Shown in pieces: positions 1-6,210 of a stretch of 11,655 bases of DNA. The stretch lies in contig JANNTD010000045.1 of NCBI GenBank assembly GCA_031403315.1, positions 1 to 11,655 of the forward strand, read 5' to 3'. A model generated the notes under the pieces. The model was not told the origin of the DNA. It saw only the letters and a program-made list of their open reading frames with translations, and made no database searches. This DNA is from DASYDU01 sp031403315 (GTDB lineage Bacteria > Planctomycetota > Planctomycetia > Pirellulales > Lacipirellulaceae). Both the position numbers and the translations under genes were made by a program. How positions within the stretch are numbered: the stretch's first letter is position 1; each line of letters starts with the position of its first letter.

Positions 1-2
1 CC

Positions 3-332
3 GCAAAGGGATACGACATCCAGTTCGGAGATTTTCTGGAGCACCGGGGAACGTACGACCGCATCGTTATGAATCCGCCGTTTGAAGACGGACAAGACAT
101 CGAGCACATCCGACATGCCTACTCACTCCTTACGCCCGGCGGACGGCTTGTCTCTGTCGTTTGTGAAGGACCGTTCTTTCGTTCCGACAAACGGAGCCTC
201 GCGTTTCGAGAATGGCTCGACGAGCTCGGCGGAGAATCCGAACAACTCCCTGAGGATGCTTTTCAAGGACGCGAAGCGTTCCGCGAGACGGGCGTTCGAA
301 CCAGATTATTAACCATAACCAAGGAGGACTAA
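3..332 (+). CDS. SAM-dependent DNA methyltransferase, C-terminal part (5' end outside window)
   Basis: The frame is open from base 3, so the gene begins upstream of the window; about 109 residues are visible. The stretch FGDFLEH..TYDRIVMNPPFEDGQD contains an acidic end-of-strand motif followed by NPPF, the catalytic motif IV of N6-adenine-type class I methyltransferases. The later strand-turn LLTPGGRLVSVV is the usual motif after it in this fold. Established: NPPF/NPPY enzymes transfer a methyl group from S-adenosylmethionine to an exocyclic amino group, most often adenine in DNA. Inference: an orphan or phage/plasmid-type DNA methylase, since no restriction gene is visible. The stop codon shares bases with the ATG of a tiny downstream frame (TAATG), behind a strong AAGGAGG. 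An RNA or protein methylase with the same motif cannot be excluded because the target-recognition part is missing. Confidence 0.75.
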   Translation, partial: AKGYDIQFGDFLEHRGTYDRIVMNPPFEDGQDIEHIRHAYSLLTPGGRLVSVVCEGPFFRSDKRSLAFREWLDELGGESEQLPEDAFQGREAFRETGVRTRLLTITKED

Positions 333-424
333 TGCTACGACAACGACCGCGACGCAACGCGACTTGCTTTAGCCTTCTGCCTTCTTACCTCGTCAGCGAA
401 TCAAATGCCGAGCGAATTTTGTGA
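332..424 (+). CDS. Tiny reading frame translationally coupled to the methyltransferase (30 aa, unknown)
   Basis: The ATG overlaps the methyltransferase stop (TAATG) and follows AAGGAGG at 321-327 at a normal distance, an arrangement typical of translational coupling. The peptide is about 30 residues, begins MLRQRPRRN and is basic at its start. It matches nothing I recognise. Its second half lies antisense to the last codons of the primase gene on the other strand. It may be the stub of a longer downstream gene lost when the primase block was joined here, or just a fortuitous frame behind a good ribosome binding site. Confidence 0.3.
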   Translation: MLRQRPRRNATCFSLLPSYLVSESNAERIL

Positions 425-1212
425 ACAAGGTCCGCAGCGGACCAGGGGGGAACAGTATTGGTTTCGTTCCAGTCGGTAAGCACTTGAAGTGCTTCGTCCT
501 CTGAAAGACCTGCATCGCGGAGCTTGCAGGCCGCTCGAAACGTGGCGTTGTGACCGCCCTCGCCCGCCTTAGCATGAATGCGGCGGATGTAGGCGACTGC
601 GTTTCGCACGTTGCCGGTTTGTTCGCTCGATGGAAGCCGAGCGGATTGAGATTTGTCGACGAGCCATGCGGCGTCAAAACTTGGCAGCCTCACGGACACA
701 TCATACGCCTGCCAGGCATACAGCTTACCGCTTGGATGAAGGGACGGCGGAGCGGTGGCGTAGCCACCTTCTCCGCGAACATCAATCTTTCTTCCCAGAA
801 CCCCCGCACGGTTTCGCACGTCTTCGCCTTTTGGTATCGCGTAGTAAAAATGCACTCCGCCCCCGCCGGTCGAAACGACCAAGGGCGAGCTCGGGTAATG
901 CTCCTGCCAGTAGGCCGCGTCTTCCTGAGAATCGCAATCGACGACCACGAGACCTGAGAGCATTCCCGTCACCACGCCAAGGCCGCTGGGCGGTCGCGTA
1001 CTGTCGGCAAACCAGGTCTCGACTTCAAATGATGTTGGTAATCGCGATTGGTATGCTTTCCAGGCAGGAATGGCCGGCAGCTTTCCGAACAGCGGAAGGA
1101 GCGACCAGCCGCGAGCAAGATAATCGCTGGCCGCGATGGCAAGCGACTCCTGCCAGTCGTCCACTCTGGGCCGGTTGTCTCTGTCCGCATTGATTGGAAG
1201 TTCTGACCACAT
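385..1212 (-). CDS. Prim-Pol domain primase-polymerase (plasmid replication primase)
   Basis: This is a 275-residue protein from the chosen ATG. Residues ~20-190 form a bifunctional primase/polymerase (Prim-Pol, archaeo-eukaryotic primase superfamily) domain. The metal-binding DxD of motif I is in VVVDCDS (D92, D94), the nucleotide-binding His of motif II in STGGGGVHFYY (H121), and the third acidic motif in RKIDVRGEGGYATAPPS (D144). Residues ~205-272 (GGHNATFRAACKL.. to VHKIRSAF) resemble the helical PriCT tail. Established: such proteins make primers and can extend DNA in plasmids and phages. No helicase domain is attached, so a host or separately encoded helicase would be needed. The frame is open upstream to 1359, but that would overlap the preceding gene by 59 bases; the ATG at 1212 starts just before the conserved region and is preferred. 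It lies downstream of the small gene ending at 1301 and is probably co-transcribed with it. Confidence 0.8.
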   Translation of the reverse strand: MWSELPINADRDNRPRVDDWQESLAIAASDYLARGWSLLPLFGKLPAIPAWKAYQSRLPTSFEVETWFADSTRPPSGLGVVTGMLSGLVVVDCDSQEDAAYWQEHYPSSPLVVSTGGGGVHFYYAIPKGEDVRNRAGVLGRKIDVRGEGGYATAPPSLHPSGKLYAWQAYDVSVRLPSFDAAWLVDKSQSARLPSSEQTGNVRNAVAYIRRIHAKAGEGGHNATFRAACKLRDAGLSEDEALQVLTDWNETNTVPPWSAADLVHKIRSAFDSLTR

Positions 1213-1300
1213 AAACTTGAAAAGGAAAGCCCCTGCGATGCACGAATTGTATCGAGGGGCGAAAAAATTCGCGTCAGGAACTTCAAAGAACGAGCAGTGC

Positions 1301-1621
1301 TTAGGACTGTTCGTGCTCCTTACGGGACCGATGGAACGCTTCCAGCTGGGATTGCACAAAGGCGTCGGCCGCTTCGAAGAGCTTTGCTGCTCTCAATAAA
1401 TCGCCGCCACCAAGATACTCTGTGTTTTCCCACTCCGAGTCTTCATCCCGCTTAAAACTCCGCGTGAGCTTCACGCTGAAATTGGGCGGTCCGTTCTCTG
1501 TGGGAAACTCGAATGCGGCAATCGTCAGCGGGAAGCCAGTCTTCGTCCAAACTGGACGTTGCTTCCGACCGTTGTCACTCGCGTTCGTACCCCGACCTTT
1601 ACTCTGCGTCGCAGTAGCCAT
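1301..1621 (-). CDS. Small conserved-type protein of unknown function (106 aa), paralogue of the 2273-2530 product
   Basis: The start is fixed by AAGGAG seven bases before the ATG. A basic, Gly/Ser-rich, probably disordered N-terminus (residues 1-22) is followed by RPVWTKTGFPLTIAAFEF, then NFSVKLTRSFKR, EWENTEYLGGGDLLRAAKLF and a C-terminal helix. The pattern is two or three beta strands, a conserved RSFK, an aromatic-plus-acid turn, then helices. The same scaffold occurs in the 85-residue product at 2273-2530 (KPV..G..VF..G..F....SRSYK....FKDSNSY...LAELAALV). I do not recognise a named function. Compact beta-strand-plus-helix architecture, basic tail and position just ahead of a primase gene would suit a single-strand nucleic acid-binding accessory protein, but that is inference only. 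Confidence 0.65.
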   Translation of the reverse strand: MATATQSKGRGTNASDNGRKQRPVWTKTGFPLTIAAFEFPTENGPPNFSVKLTRSFKRDEDSEWENTEYLGGGDLLRAAKLFEAADAFVQSQLEAFHRSRKEHEQS

Positions 1622-1631
1622 GATTGGCTCC

Positions 1632-1898
1632 TTACACGTTAAAAACCACACGCAAAACCATTTGGAAAACCCTAATGCCGCGTGCATCGCATTGGGCTTG
1701 CCACCGCCTCGCCTCCAAGACAGTCGCAAGTCCACGCCGAGCCACCGCCCATAGTATCATTTTGGAAACGCTAAGCAAAAAAATCATCGCTCCAAAAACC
1801 GCAACAACTCCCAAGCCTGGTCGCCTCCGCAGAAGTGCCCTGTCCCGCTCGCTGGAGAGTTTGCGGTTTCGGATAGCTACCTCCCCTTTTACATCCAC
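1632..1898 (-). CDS. Doubtful reading frame with one predicted membrane segment (88 aa from GTG)
   Basis: From GTG at 1898 the frame begins with a charged, helix-prone stretch (VDVKGEVAIRNRKLSSER), then basic DRALLRRR and a hydrophobic segment GLGVVAVFGAMIFLLSV (roughly residues 28-45) that could span a membrane. The frame is open further upstream to a TGA at 1968-1970, adding more charged residues (KDEAERKNASLADQ). Its stop lies 10 bases before the ATG of the next minus-strand gene, as in an operon. The part after the hydrophobic segment looks unselected, and a promoter-like sequence lies inside the frame. It could be a small membrane protein, a decayed one, or chance. Confidence 0.25.
   Translation of the reverse strand: MDVKGEVAIRNRKLSSERDRALLRRRPGLGVVAVFGAMIFLLSVSKMILWAVARRGLATVLEARRWQAQCDARGIRVFQMVLRVVFNV
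1751..1778 (-). promoter_or_regulatory. Candidate sigma70-type promoter for the small gene and primase
   Basis: Read on the minus strand, TTGCTT (1778-1773) and TACTAT (1756-1751) are separated by 16 bases, facing the gene that starts at 1621. The leader would be about 125 bases. Both boxes depart from consensus, and planctomycete promoters are poorly characterised. Confidence 0.3.
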
Positions 1899-2272
1899 TA
1901 CCTGGTCAGCAAGCGAAGCGTTCTTGCGTTCCGCTTCGTCCTTGCTCGTCGCCCGAGAGCCGAGCGTTCACGACCGCGGAGAACTTTTTCCCCTGGTCTC
2001 GTTGGACGCTTTTCCGACCGCAACCTTGGGACGCAAAACGGTTTGCCTCGTCTCTTCCATTTTCTTTTTCTTCAGCAGGCCTCCGCGTCCGGCAATCGCC
2101 GTGAGCTTTTGGCAAGCGGCACGCCAGGCGAAGCCTGTCACTTGCTTGCCGACCAAAGCACGTCTTCTTCTATTGCCGGACCAGGCTACGGCCGCCTCCA
2201 ACGGGAACGCTTTTGTGGTTTCATCGCTTGGGTGCGGAAACGCAAAAAACGTTTAACCTTATGGAGGAAAAA

Positions 2273-2530
2273 ATGAAAAAGAAAAATGAGAAAGCAACCA
2301 ACAAACCAGTACATCGCGACCGAGTCGGTGCGGTGTCATGCAGCGTCTTCTTGAACAAGACCAAGGAAGGAAAGCAGTTCCCCTCCGCGGTCATCAGTCG
2401 CTCGTACAAATCAGGCGATACGTTCAAGGATTCAAACAGCTACGGTGCAAGACACCTGGCTGAGCTTGCAGCCCTGGTAGCCAGACTTCAAAGTTGGTTG
2501 ACTTCCAACTATCCTGAAGCCGCTAACTGA
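2273..2530 (+). CDS. Small unknown protein (85 aa), paralogue of the 1301-1621 product
   Basis: The start at 2273 is set by GGAGG six bases ahead; an upstream in-frame ATG at 2213 lacks such a site. The protein opens with lysine-rich MKKKNEKATNKP, then VHRDRVGAVSCSVFLNKT, EGKQFPSAVISRSYK, FKDSNSYGARHLAEL and a final helix ALVARLQSWL. Order and spacing of KPV, the VF strand, the short Gly-containing turn, SRSYK, the aromatic/Asp/Ser turn and the leucine-rich helix match the 106-residue product on the other strand, so the two are probably distant paralogues. No signal peptide or membrane segment is seen. Function unknown; a role in plasmid DNA handling is only suggested by the neighbourhood. 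The gene is monocistronic, closed by a strong terminator 26 bases after the stop. Confidence 0.65.
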   Translation: MKKKNEKATNKPVHRDRVGAVSCSVFLNKTKEGKQFPSAVISRSYKSGDTFKDSNSYGARHLAELAALVARLQSWLTSNYPEAAN

Positions 2531-2555
2531 CGCGGCGAGCCCGTCCAGGGCAGCT

Positions 2556-2588
2556 TCAAGCCGGGAGACCTTCCCGGCTTGAGTTTTT
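2556..2588 (+). terminator. Rho-independent terminator
   Basis: TCAAGCCGGGA (2556-2566) pairs perfectly with TCCCGGCTTGA (2572-2582) around a five-base loop, giving an 11-bp stem. It is followed by G and five T at 2584-2588, and it ends the transcript of the 85-residue protein gene. The T run is only on the plus strand, so the element is directional. Confidence 0.9.
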
Positions 2589-2697
2589 GCTGCGGTAGGA
2601 ATGTTACAGCCTGAAATCTTCCAGCTCTTCGGCGACTATGCGTCTGCCTTAATCGTCGAATCAAGCGGCATGCTTCGTGCTGTTCACTCTTTAATTC

Positions 2698-3096
2698 CTA
2701 TTTGGTATGCCGCTTGGCTAGCCAGTCCTCCAGGGCAGCCTCAACGATTTCCTGAATGCTGTCAGGCGTCGCGTGACGAAGCTGTTGTTCCAGGCACAAG
2801 CGACGCAGTGATTGTAGGAGCCGATGAGGTAGTCTCGTGGTAAGGGGGACTAAGACTTCGTTCAGGACTTCATTCGCGTTGGGCACTTCGAGGTCGCGTT
2901 CTGAATTTCGGCGTCGCTGTCTCGTGCTTTGGACTTCGGCCCCTTCCGTCGGCAGCGAAAGTTCCACTGTCTTCGAGGCCGGCCTTGAACCTCGTTTGTT
3001 TGGAGGCGTCATGGGAGACGACTCATCGCCTTGAATGAATGCGAGTTTCTCAGGAGAAATCGAAAGGGCATCGCCCAGCGACCTTCGTTCAACCAT
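2698..3096 (-). CDS. ParB-type partner of ParA, probable centromere-binding protein (132 aa)
   Basis: The ATG at 3096 overlaps the parA stop (ATGGTTGA, eight shared bases), the usual layout of small partition operons; a longer frame reaches 3141 but would overlap parA more deeply. The N-terminus (VERRSLGDALSISPEKLAFIQGDE) is followed by a long polar, basic linker (GSRPASKT.., QRRRNSERD). The C-terminal 50 residues, LVPLTTRLPHRLLQSLRRLC..DSIQEIVEAALEDWLAK, run strand-helix-helix like a ribbon-helix-helix DNA-binding unit. Known: type Ib ParA proteins pair with small RHH proteins (ParG, Omega) that bind the centromere and repress the par promoter. It lacks the size and HTH of classical ParB, so assignment rests on context plus the RHH-like tail. 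Confidence 0.6.
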   Translation of the reverse strand: MVERRSLGDALSISPEKLAFIQGDESSPMTPPNKRGSRPASKTVELSLPTEGAEVQSTRQRRRNSERDLEVPNANEVLNEVLVPLTTRLPHRLLQSLRRLCLEQQLRHATPDSIQEIVEAALEDWLAKRHTK

Positions 3097-3763
3097 TTTC
3101 GACCTTGCCTCCTCGTTCCTGTTGTAGCCGTTGCACTTCATTTCCTAATAGCTCGAAAAACAACGCGTCCATATCCGCTGCGGCTTGAGCCGCTTTGCGA
3201 CCCGCACGACTGACGACCGTCCCTTGCTGGGCCACGTCGCGGTAGGCTTGCAGGTCACGAATGATGTGCGACGCTACCGAAAGTCCAAGTGTGGACGCCC
3301 CTCCCTGTAATTCGCGACTAATCGTATCGCGAGTCTTCATCTTGTTAAGAACCAGTCTCCCTTCGGGCCGGCCATTGTTGATTCCCTGTGCGTACCGAAG
3401 GACCGAAGTCGCCCCTGCAACTGACCGAACATCGAGTATCGAGGGAGAAATCGGGAAAACGGCTAAGTCCGCAAGAATGAGCAGAGTGCGGCTCAGGTCC
3501 TCAAGCCCCCCTGGAGCATCGGCCACCACAAAATCGTGGCTCTTGAGCAGTTCTCGGACGCCTGAGAGGCACTCGTCGGGCGTGTCAGCGACTCGAACCG
3601 TGACTTTGGGTTCCGCCTCGGCGACCCAGACGGAACTCGAACGTTGTTTGTCAGCGTCGAGTAATGCGGTTTGAAAGCCAAGGTCGAAAAGCCAAACCGC
3701 ACCGTGGACGGCGAAAGTCGACTTGCCGACACCGCCTTTGGAATTTGCAAACGAAATCATCAT
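3089..3763 (-). CDS. parA: ParA-family partition ATPase
   Basis: A 224-residue protein from the ATG at 3763 begins MMISFANSKGGVGKST. The deviant Walker A motif KGGVGKST is at residues 9-16 with the signature lysine K9, the switch-like LLDADKQRSS at 34-43, and the Walker B strand FVVADAPGG with D82. Length and the near-terminal P-loop match small type Ib ParA proteins, which lack an N-terminal DNA-binding domain. Established role: ATP-driven positioning of plasmid copies on the nucleoid with a centromere-bound partner. The frame is open upstream to 3940, but the extra residues lie over the palindromic repeats and look like translated non-coding DNA, so the short start is chosen although its ribosome site is weak. 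The partner gene overlaps its 3' end by eight bases. Confidence 0.88.
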   Translation of the reverse strand: MMISFANSKGGVGKSTFAVHGAVWLFDLGFQTALLDADKQRSSSVWVAEAEPKVTVRVADTPDECLSGVRELLKSHDFVVADAPGGLEDLSRTLLILADLAVFPISPSILDVRSVAGATSVLRYAQGINNGRPEGRLVLNKMKTRDTISRELQGGASTLGLSVASHIIRDLQAYRDVAQQGTVVSRAGRKAAQAAADMDALFFELLGNEVQRLQQERGGKVENG

Positions 3764-3790
3764 GCTTTCGACACTGGCACGAATGTCAGA

Positions 3791-3956
3791 CAGTTGGCAA
3801 GCATGTTTTTTTGCTTGTCGTTCGGTTGACATTCCAGGCAGTTGTCTGGCAAGGCATGTGTCAAGCCAGCGAGCATTCTGGAACACCCACCGACAAGTTG
3901 GAGGACCCGCCGGACTTCCAGGCGGTTTGTCGTATTGCAAGCATGTTTGCTTGCAA
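3791..3956. repeat. Repeat cluster upstream of parA, candidate centromere/par operator
   Basis: Three related units occur: GGCAAGCATGT at 3796-3806, GGCAAGGCATGT at 3848-3859 and TGCAAGCATGT at 3936-3946. The first two share a preceding CAGTTG (3791-3796, 3839-3844). The third lies in a perfect 9-bp inverted repeat, TTGCAAGCA / TGCTTGCAA (3935-3943, 3948-3956, loop TGTT). The first has arms CAAGCA / TGCTTG around an eight-base loop (3799-3817). Related GACAAG/CTTGTC elements lie at 3892 and 3964. Their place directly before parA suits a parS that doubles as operator. Confidence 0.5.
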
Positions 3957-4091
3957 GCCGGCAGACTTGTCCTCTGGGCGAAATAGATGCCCAGAAACTT
4001 TTCTCTTGCGTGAATTCGTCGAACCGCGTTAGCGTCACTTCAAGCTGCTTGAAGTAACGGCGGCCGTGAGTCTGGGTGAGTGTCAGGCCAG

Positions 4092-4243
4092 ACGGCAATG
4101 AGGCCAGAGATTCCCATACGGCAATCGGGCGAGATTTTCACTCTGGCATGAGGCATTGAGGCGAGAAGCCAAGTAAGTGAGGCGAGCAATATACGGGAAT
4201 GCGGCGAGCAATCCGCCTCCTCGTACGGCAATACGGCGAGAAT
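4092..4243 (+). repeat. Six iteron-like direct repeats (Rep-binding sites)
   Basis: The consensus is about ACGGCAATNNGGCGAGNA. Copies have their GGCGAG core (GGCCAG in the first) at 4102, 4128, 4160, 4181, 4203 and 4235. The best copies are at 4118-4135 and 4225-4243; copy 4 keeps only the right half. Core-to-core distances are 26, 32, 21, 22 and 32 bases. Four of five are close to two or three helical turns, so a protein would bind them on the same face. Confidence 0.7.
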
Positions 4244-4269
4244 TTGCGTTCCAACCTGCTGAAACGACT

Positions 4270-4282
4270 TGGCAATTTGCCA
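4270..4282. promoter_or_regulatory. Palindrome built from the iteron half-site, candidate Rep autoregulatory operator
   Basis: TGGCAA-T-TTGCCA is a perfect palindrome with a one-base centre. Its arm GGCAAT equals the left half of the iterons. It lies between the iterons and the rep start, where iteron plasmids keep the inverted half-sites that Rep dimers use for self-repression. Confidence 0.45.
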
Positions 4283-4312
4283 CATAACATCTTTGTTCAG
4301 TCTCATAAGAGA

Positions 4313-4333
4313 ACAACAACAGGCAGTTGTTGT
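4313..4333. repeat. Inverted repeat just upstream of rep
   Basis: ACAACAAC (4313-4320) and GTTGTTGT (4326-4333) form a perfect 8-bp hairpin with loop AGGCA, ending 20 bases before the rep ATG. It could be an operator or an mRNA hairpin near the ribosome site. There is no T run, so it is not a terminator. Confidence 0.5.
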
Positions 4334-4353
4334 CTTTATTTGAAAAAGGAAGG

Positions 4354-5769
4354 ATGAAAAGGAAAAGGAATCGAGGAAAAGTAGAACGGGTATCACTGGC
4401 TGATTTCAGCAAGGGAAGCGATGAGAACAATTTGGCAGAATTTCCCTTGGCACTCCTCTCAGACTCGGCAATGCCGAATCAGAAGTCTTTGGAGTTTCAG
4501 GACACGATTCAAGATTGGAAATCGGGAAAAGAAATCACCCGTCGCGTCTGCGTTACCGGCAGCGAAAAATTCGGGCTCCCGACGGCAAAAGACGACCAAG
4601 TCCTTGCCGCTCTCATTCAGCTCACCGGCATCGTCAATAATTTCACAAATCCCGAGGTGCCATTCACAAAGCACCAAATCATTGAACTCCTCAGGTGGGA
4701 CAATTCAGGCTGGGCTTACGACCGCGTTGAAGAATCGCTTCACCGCTGGAAAGGCGTGTCGGTTCACTATTGGAACGCTTGGCGAGACCATGAGAGCGGT
4801 AGCTGGACTGACTCGGAAGCGATTGGCGTCATTGACTACGTCAAGATTTCAGACGGCAGACGACATCAGGGGGCCGACAACCGCAATTCTCAGTCGCGGT
4901 TTGTGTGGAATCGACAGTACTTCAAGTCCTTCGCAGCGAAGTACATGAAGCCACTAGATTTTGGATTCTACTGCTCGCTAAGACTGCCGGCCGCACAACG
5001 AGCCTATAGGTTTTTGGACAAGCGATTTCATCATCGACTGGATTGGGAATTCGACCTTCATACATTTGCTTGCGAAAAGCTGGGCTTCAGTCGAAATTAT
5101 GATACCGGTCAGCTGAAAGCTCGACTTCGTCCAGCGATGGTGGAATTGGAGCAGGCTGGCTTCATCAAGCCGGTTTCCTACCGAAAAAGCCGGCCAAAGA
5201 AGTGGAGTGTTTTTGTCTCAAAAAAGGTCGCGAAGCATTGCGAGCCCGAAGAGGTCTCTGTCGCGGCACCTTCGCTACTGGTTGAAAGACTCGTCGCGAG
5301 AGGCGTCGCAAAGTCCACCGCGGAGACACTTGTCAAACAGTTCGAGCCGCAACGAGTCGAAGAAAAGATTCAGTACGTCGACTGGCTGATGGCTCGCAAG
5401 GATAAACGGGCTCCGGCAAACGCTCCCGGATTCTTGGTAGCAGCAATTCGCAATGACTACCCATTTCCGAAGGACTACTTGAAATCGCGTCAGCGGAAAC
5501 CGACAGTGGCGGCGGCTCGGGCGGCAACGAATGTCACTGCCCCTGAACGGCGGTTGAACCGCAGCGTGGAAGACATCTTGGCAAAGCTGACCGCTGACGA
5601 ACGGGCAAGCCTGGCGGAAACGGCTGTGGAGTCAGCCGACCAAATCACGGCGGACGGCTACCGCAGAAGCCAAGAATTCGGCGGGCCGACATTCACAGCT
5701 TATCAACAGATGGTAATTGAGAGATATCTTGAGCAGAAGTCGGAAGAACCTGGCGACGCTGCTTTGTAA
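4354..5769 (+). CDS. RepA-like plasmid replication initiator protein
   Basis: This is a 471-residue protein from the ATG behind AAGGAAGG; a TTG at 4327 in the same frame overlaps the hairpin and is less likely. Residues ~45-290 match the replication initiator protein A (RPA-type) layout: LEFQDTIQDWKSGKE, DQVLAALIQLTGIVN, TKHQIIELLRW with a paired-helix segment DRVEESLHRWKGV, FVWNRQYFKSFAAKYMKPLDFGFYCSL, then a second winged-helix region (AYRFLDKRFHH.. to LRPAMVELEQAGFI). The C-terminal third has the usual tail, LVERLVARGVAKSTAETLVKQF and APGFLVAAIRNDYPFP, followed by a helical end. Known role: binds iterons, opens the origin and recruits replication proteins. Upstream iterons and divergent parA support this. 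The basic N-terminus MKRKRNRGK is notable. It faces the vapC-like gene convergently, with an 18-base gap. Confidence 0.88.
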   Translation: MKRKRNRGKVERVSLADFSKGSDENNLAEFPLALLSDSAMPNQKSLEFQDTIQDWKSGKEITRRVCVTGSEKFGLPTAKDDQVLAALIQLTGIVNNFTNPEVPFTKHQIIELLRWDNSGWAYDRVEESLHRWKGVSVHYWNAWRDHESGSWTDSEAIGVIDYVKISDGRRHQGADNRNSQSRFVWNRQYFKSFAAKYMKPLDFGFYCSLRLPAAQRAYRFLDKRFHHRLDWEFDLHTFACEKLGFSRNYDTGQLKARLRPAMVELEQAGFIKPVSYRKSRPKKWSVFVSKKVAKHCEPEEVSVAAPSLLVERLVARGVAKSTAETLVKQFEPQRVEEKIQYVDWLMARKDKRAPANAPGFLVAAIRNDYPFPKDYLKSRQRKPTVAAARAATNVTAPERRLNRSVEDILAKLTADERASLAETAVESADQITADGYRRSQEFGGPTFTAYQQMVIERYLEQKSEEPGDAAL

Positions 5770-5787
5770 GCGGGGAAGGCCCAATCG

Positions 5788-6210
5788 TTACGGCTCAGGT
5801 AGAAGTTCAAGAGGTCGACTGTCGGAAAGCCTGTAAATTGAGAAGTCTCGCCGGTCGAGAGTGAAGATTACGTTCACATTTTCTTTCTCGGCTACATACA
5901 TCAGCGACGCGTCAGCAAGTTGGGGGGATTGGTCTGCATATTTTTTCAGGAACGAATCCATCCACGCCGCTGAGTCCGGCCCAAGTGGAAAACAATCGAG
6001 AAGTCCTTCACTTACCATGCGAAGTAGGCCCGACACTCCACCAGATGTATTTCGCAAAAGCCAAGCGGCCTCGGCGATAACCGGCCACGTCGTAATGAAC
6101 GGACGGGGAAGTTCTAGTCCCTGCTTGTGACACGCGTCGTGCTGCGAATCAAGCCGGTTGAGAATTGCTACTAATGGTCCGGCGTCTACAATGACACGTT
6201 CATTTTTCAC
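5788..6210 (-). CDS. vapC: PIN-domain toxin, VapC type
   Basis: This is a 140-residue protein from GTG at 6210, behind GGAAGGG ten bases upstream; the frame is open to 6276, but that start would lie deep inside the antitoxin gene. All four acidic PIN positions are present: D9 in VIVDAGPLVAIL, E47 in VIAEAAWLL, D100 in QLADASL and D119 (with D122) in IFTLDRRDF. The family folds into a Mg-dependent RNase that in VapC toxins cleaves tRNA or rRNA; the antitoxin blocks the active site. Its start overlaps the antitoxin stop by 11 bases (GTGAAAAATGA), so translation is coupled. In a plasmid backbone the pair most likely acts as a post-segregational stability module. Confidence 0.85.
   Translation of the reverse strand: MKNERVIVDAGPLVAILNRLDSQHDACHKQGLELPRPFITTWPVIAEAAWLLRNTSGGVSGLLRMVSEGLLDCFPLGPDSAAWMDSFLKKYADQSPQLADASLMYVAEKENVNVIFTLDRRDFSIYRLSDSRPLELLPEP

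Larger units (their letters stand above)
1622..2272. other. About 650 bases with no firm gene
   Basis: No frame on either strand gives a recognisable protein. A plus-strand frame from about 1624 to 2256 is long, but its composition is that of an antisense shadow. On the minus strand one frame is open from about 2257 to 1632 except for a single TGA at 1968-1970. It holds low-complexity basic and acidic runs (LLKKKKMEETRQ) and then the possible membrane protein described separately. A promoter-like pair at 1751-1778 faces the small gene ending at 1301. The right end is the leader of the plus-strand gene starting at 2273. Confidence 0.5.
3764..4353. other. Divergent parA-rep intergenic region, probable replication origin
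   Basis: These 590 bases hold no convincing gene. From left to right they contain the parA-proximal palindromic repeats, a stretch without obvious structure (about 3970-4080), six iteron-like repeats (4092-4243), a 13-bp palindrome (4270-4282), a DnaA-box-like TTTGCCACA (4276-4284, two mismatches to TTATCCACA), a second inverted repeat (4313-4333) and the rep ribosome site. Iterons beside a Rep gene are the classical layout of an iteron-plasmid origin. Confidence 0.6.

Noticed and set aside
550..1193. Two plus-strand frames of 135 and 187 codons
   Set aside because: They lie wholly antisense to the Prim-Pol gene, whose catalytic motifs are all present, and show no features of their own.
1624..2256. 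Long plus-strand frame (210 codons) in the gap after the small gene
   Set aside because: Its composition is Ala/Ser/Arg/Leu-rich with no domain pattern; it mirrors the open minus-strand frame and has no ribosome site.
3586..3600. GACTCGAACC, the reverse complement of a tRNA T-loop, as a second att site
   Set aside because: It lies inside conserved parA codons, and the bases around it do not match the T-stem or acceptor strand of the 8360-8384 fragment.
3764..3940. N-terminal extension of ParA up to 3940
   Set aside because: The extra residues translate palindromic repeats, and the P-loop normally lies within ~10-15 residues of the start in small ParA proteins.
4092..4243. CRISPR array
   Set aside because: Units are short and degenerate, spacing is 21-32 bases and set by helical turns, and there are no unique spacers of constant length or cas genes.
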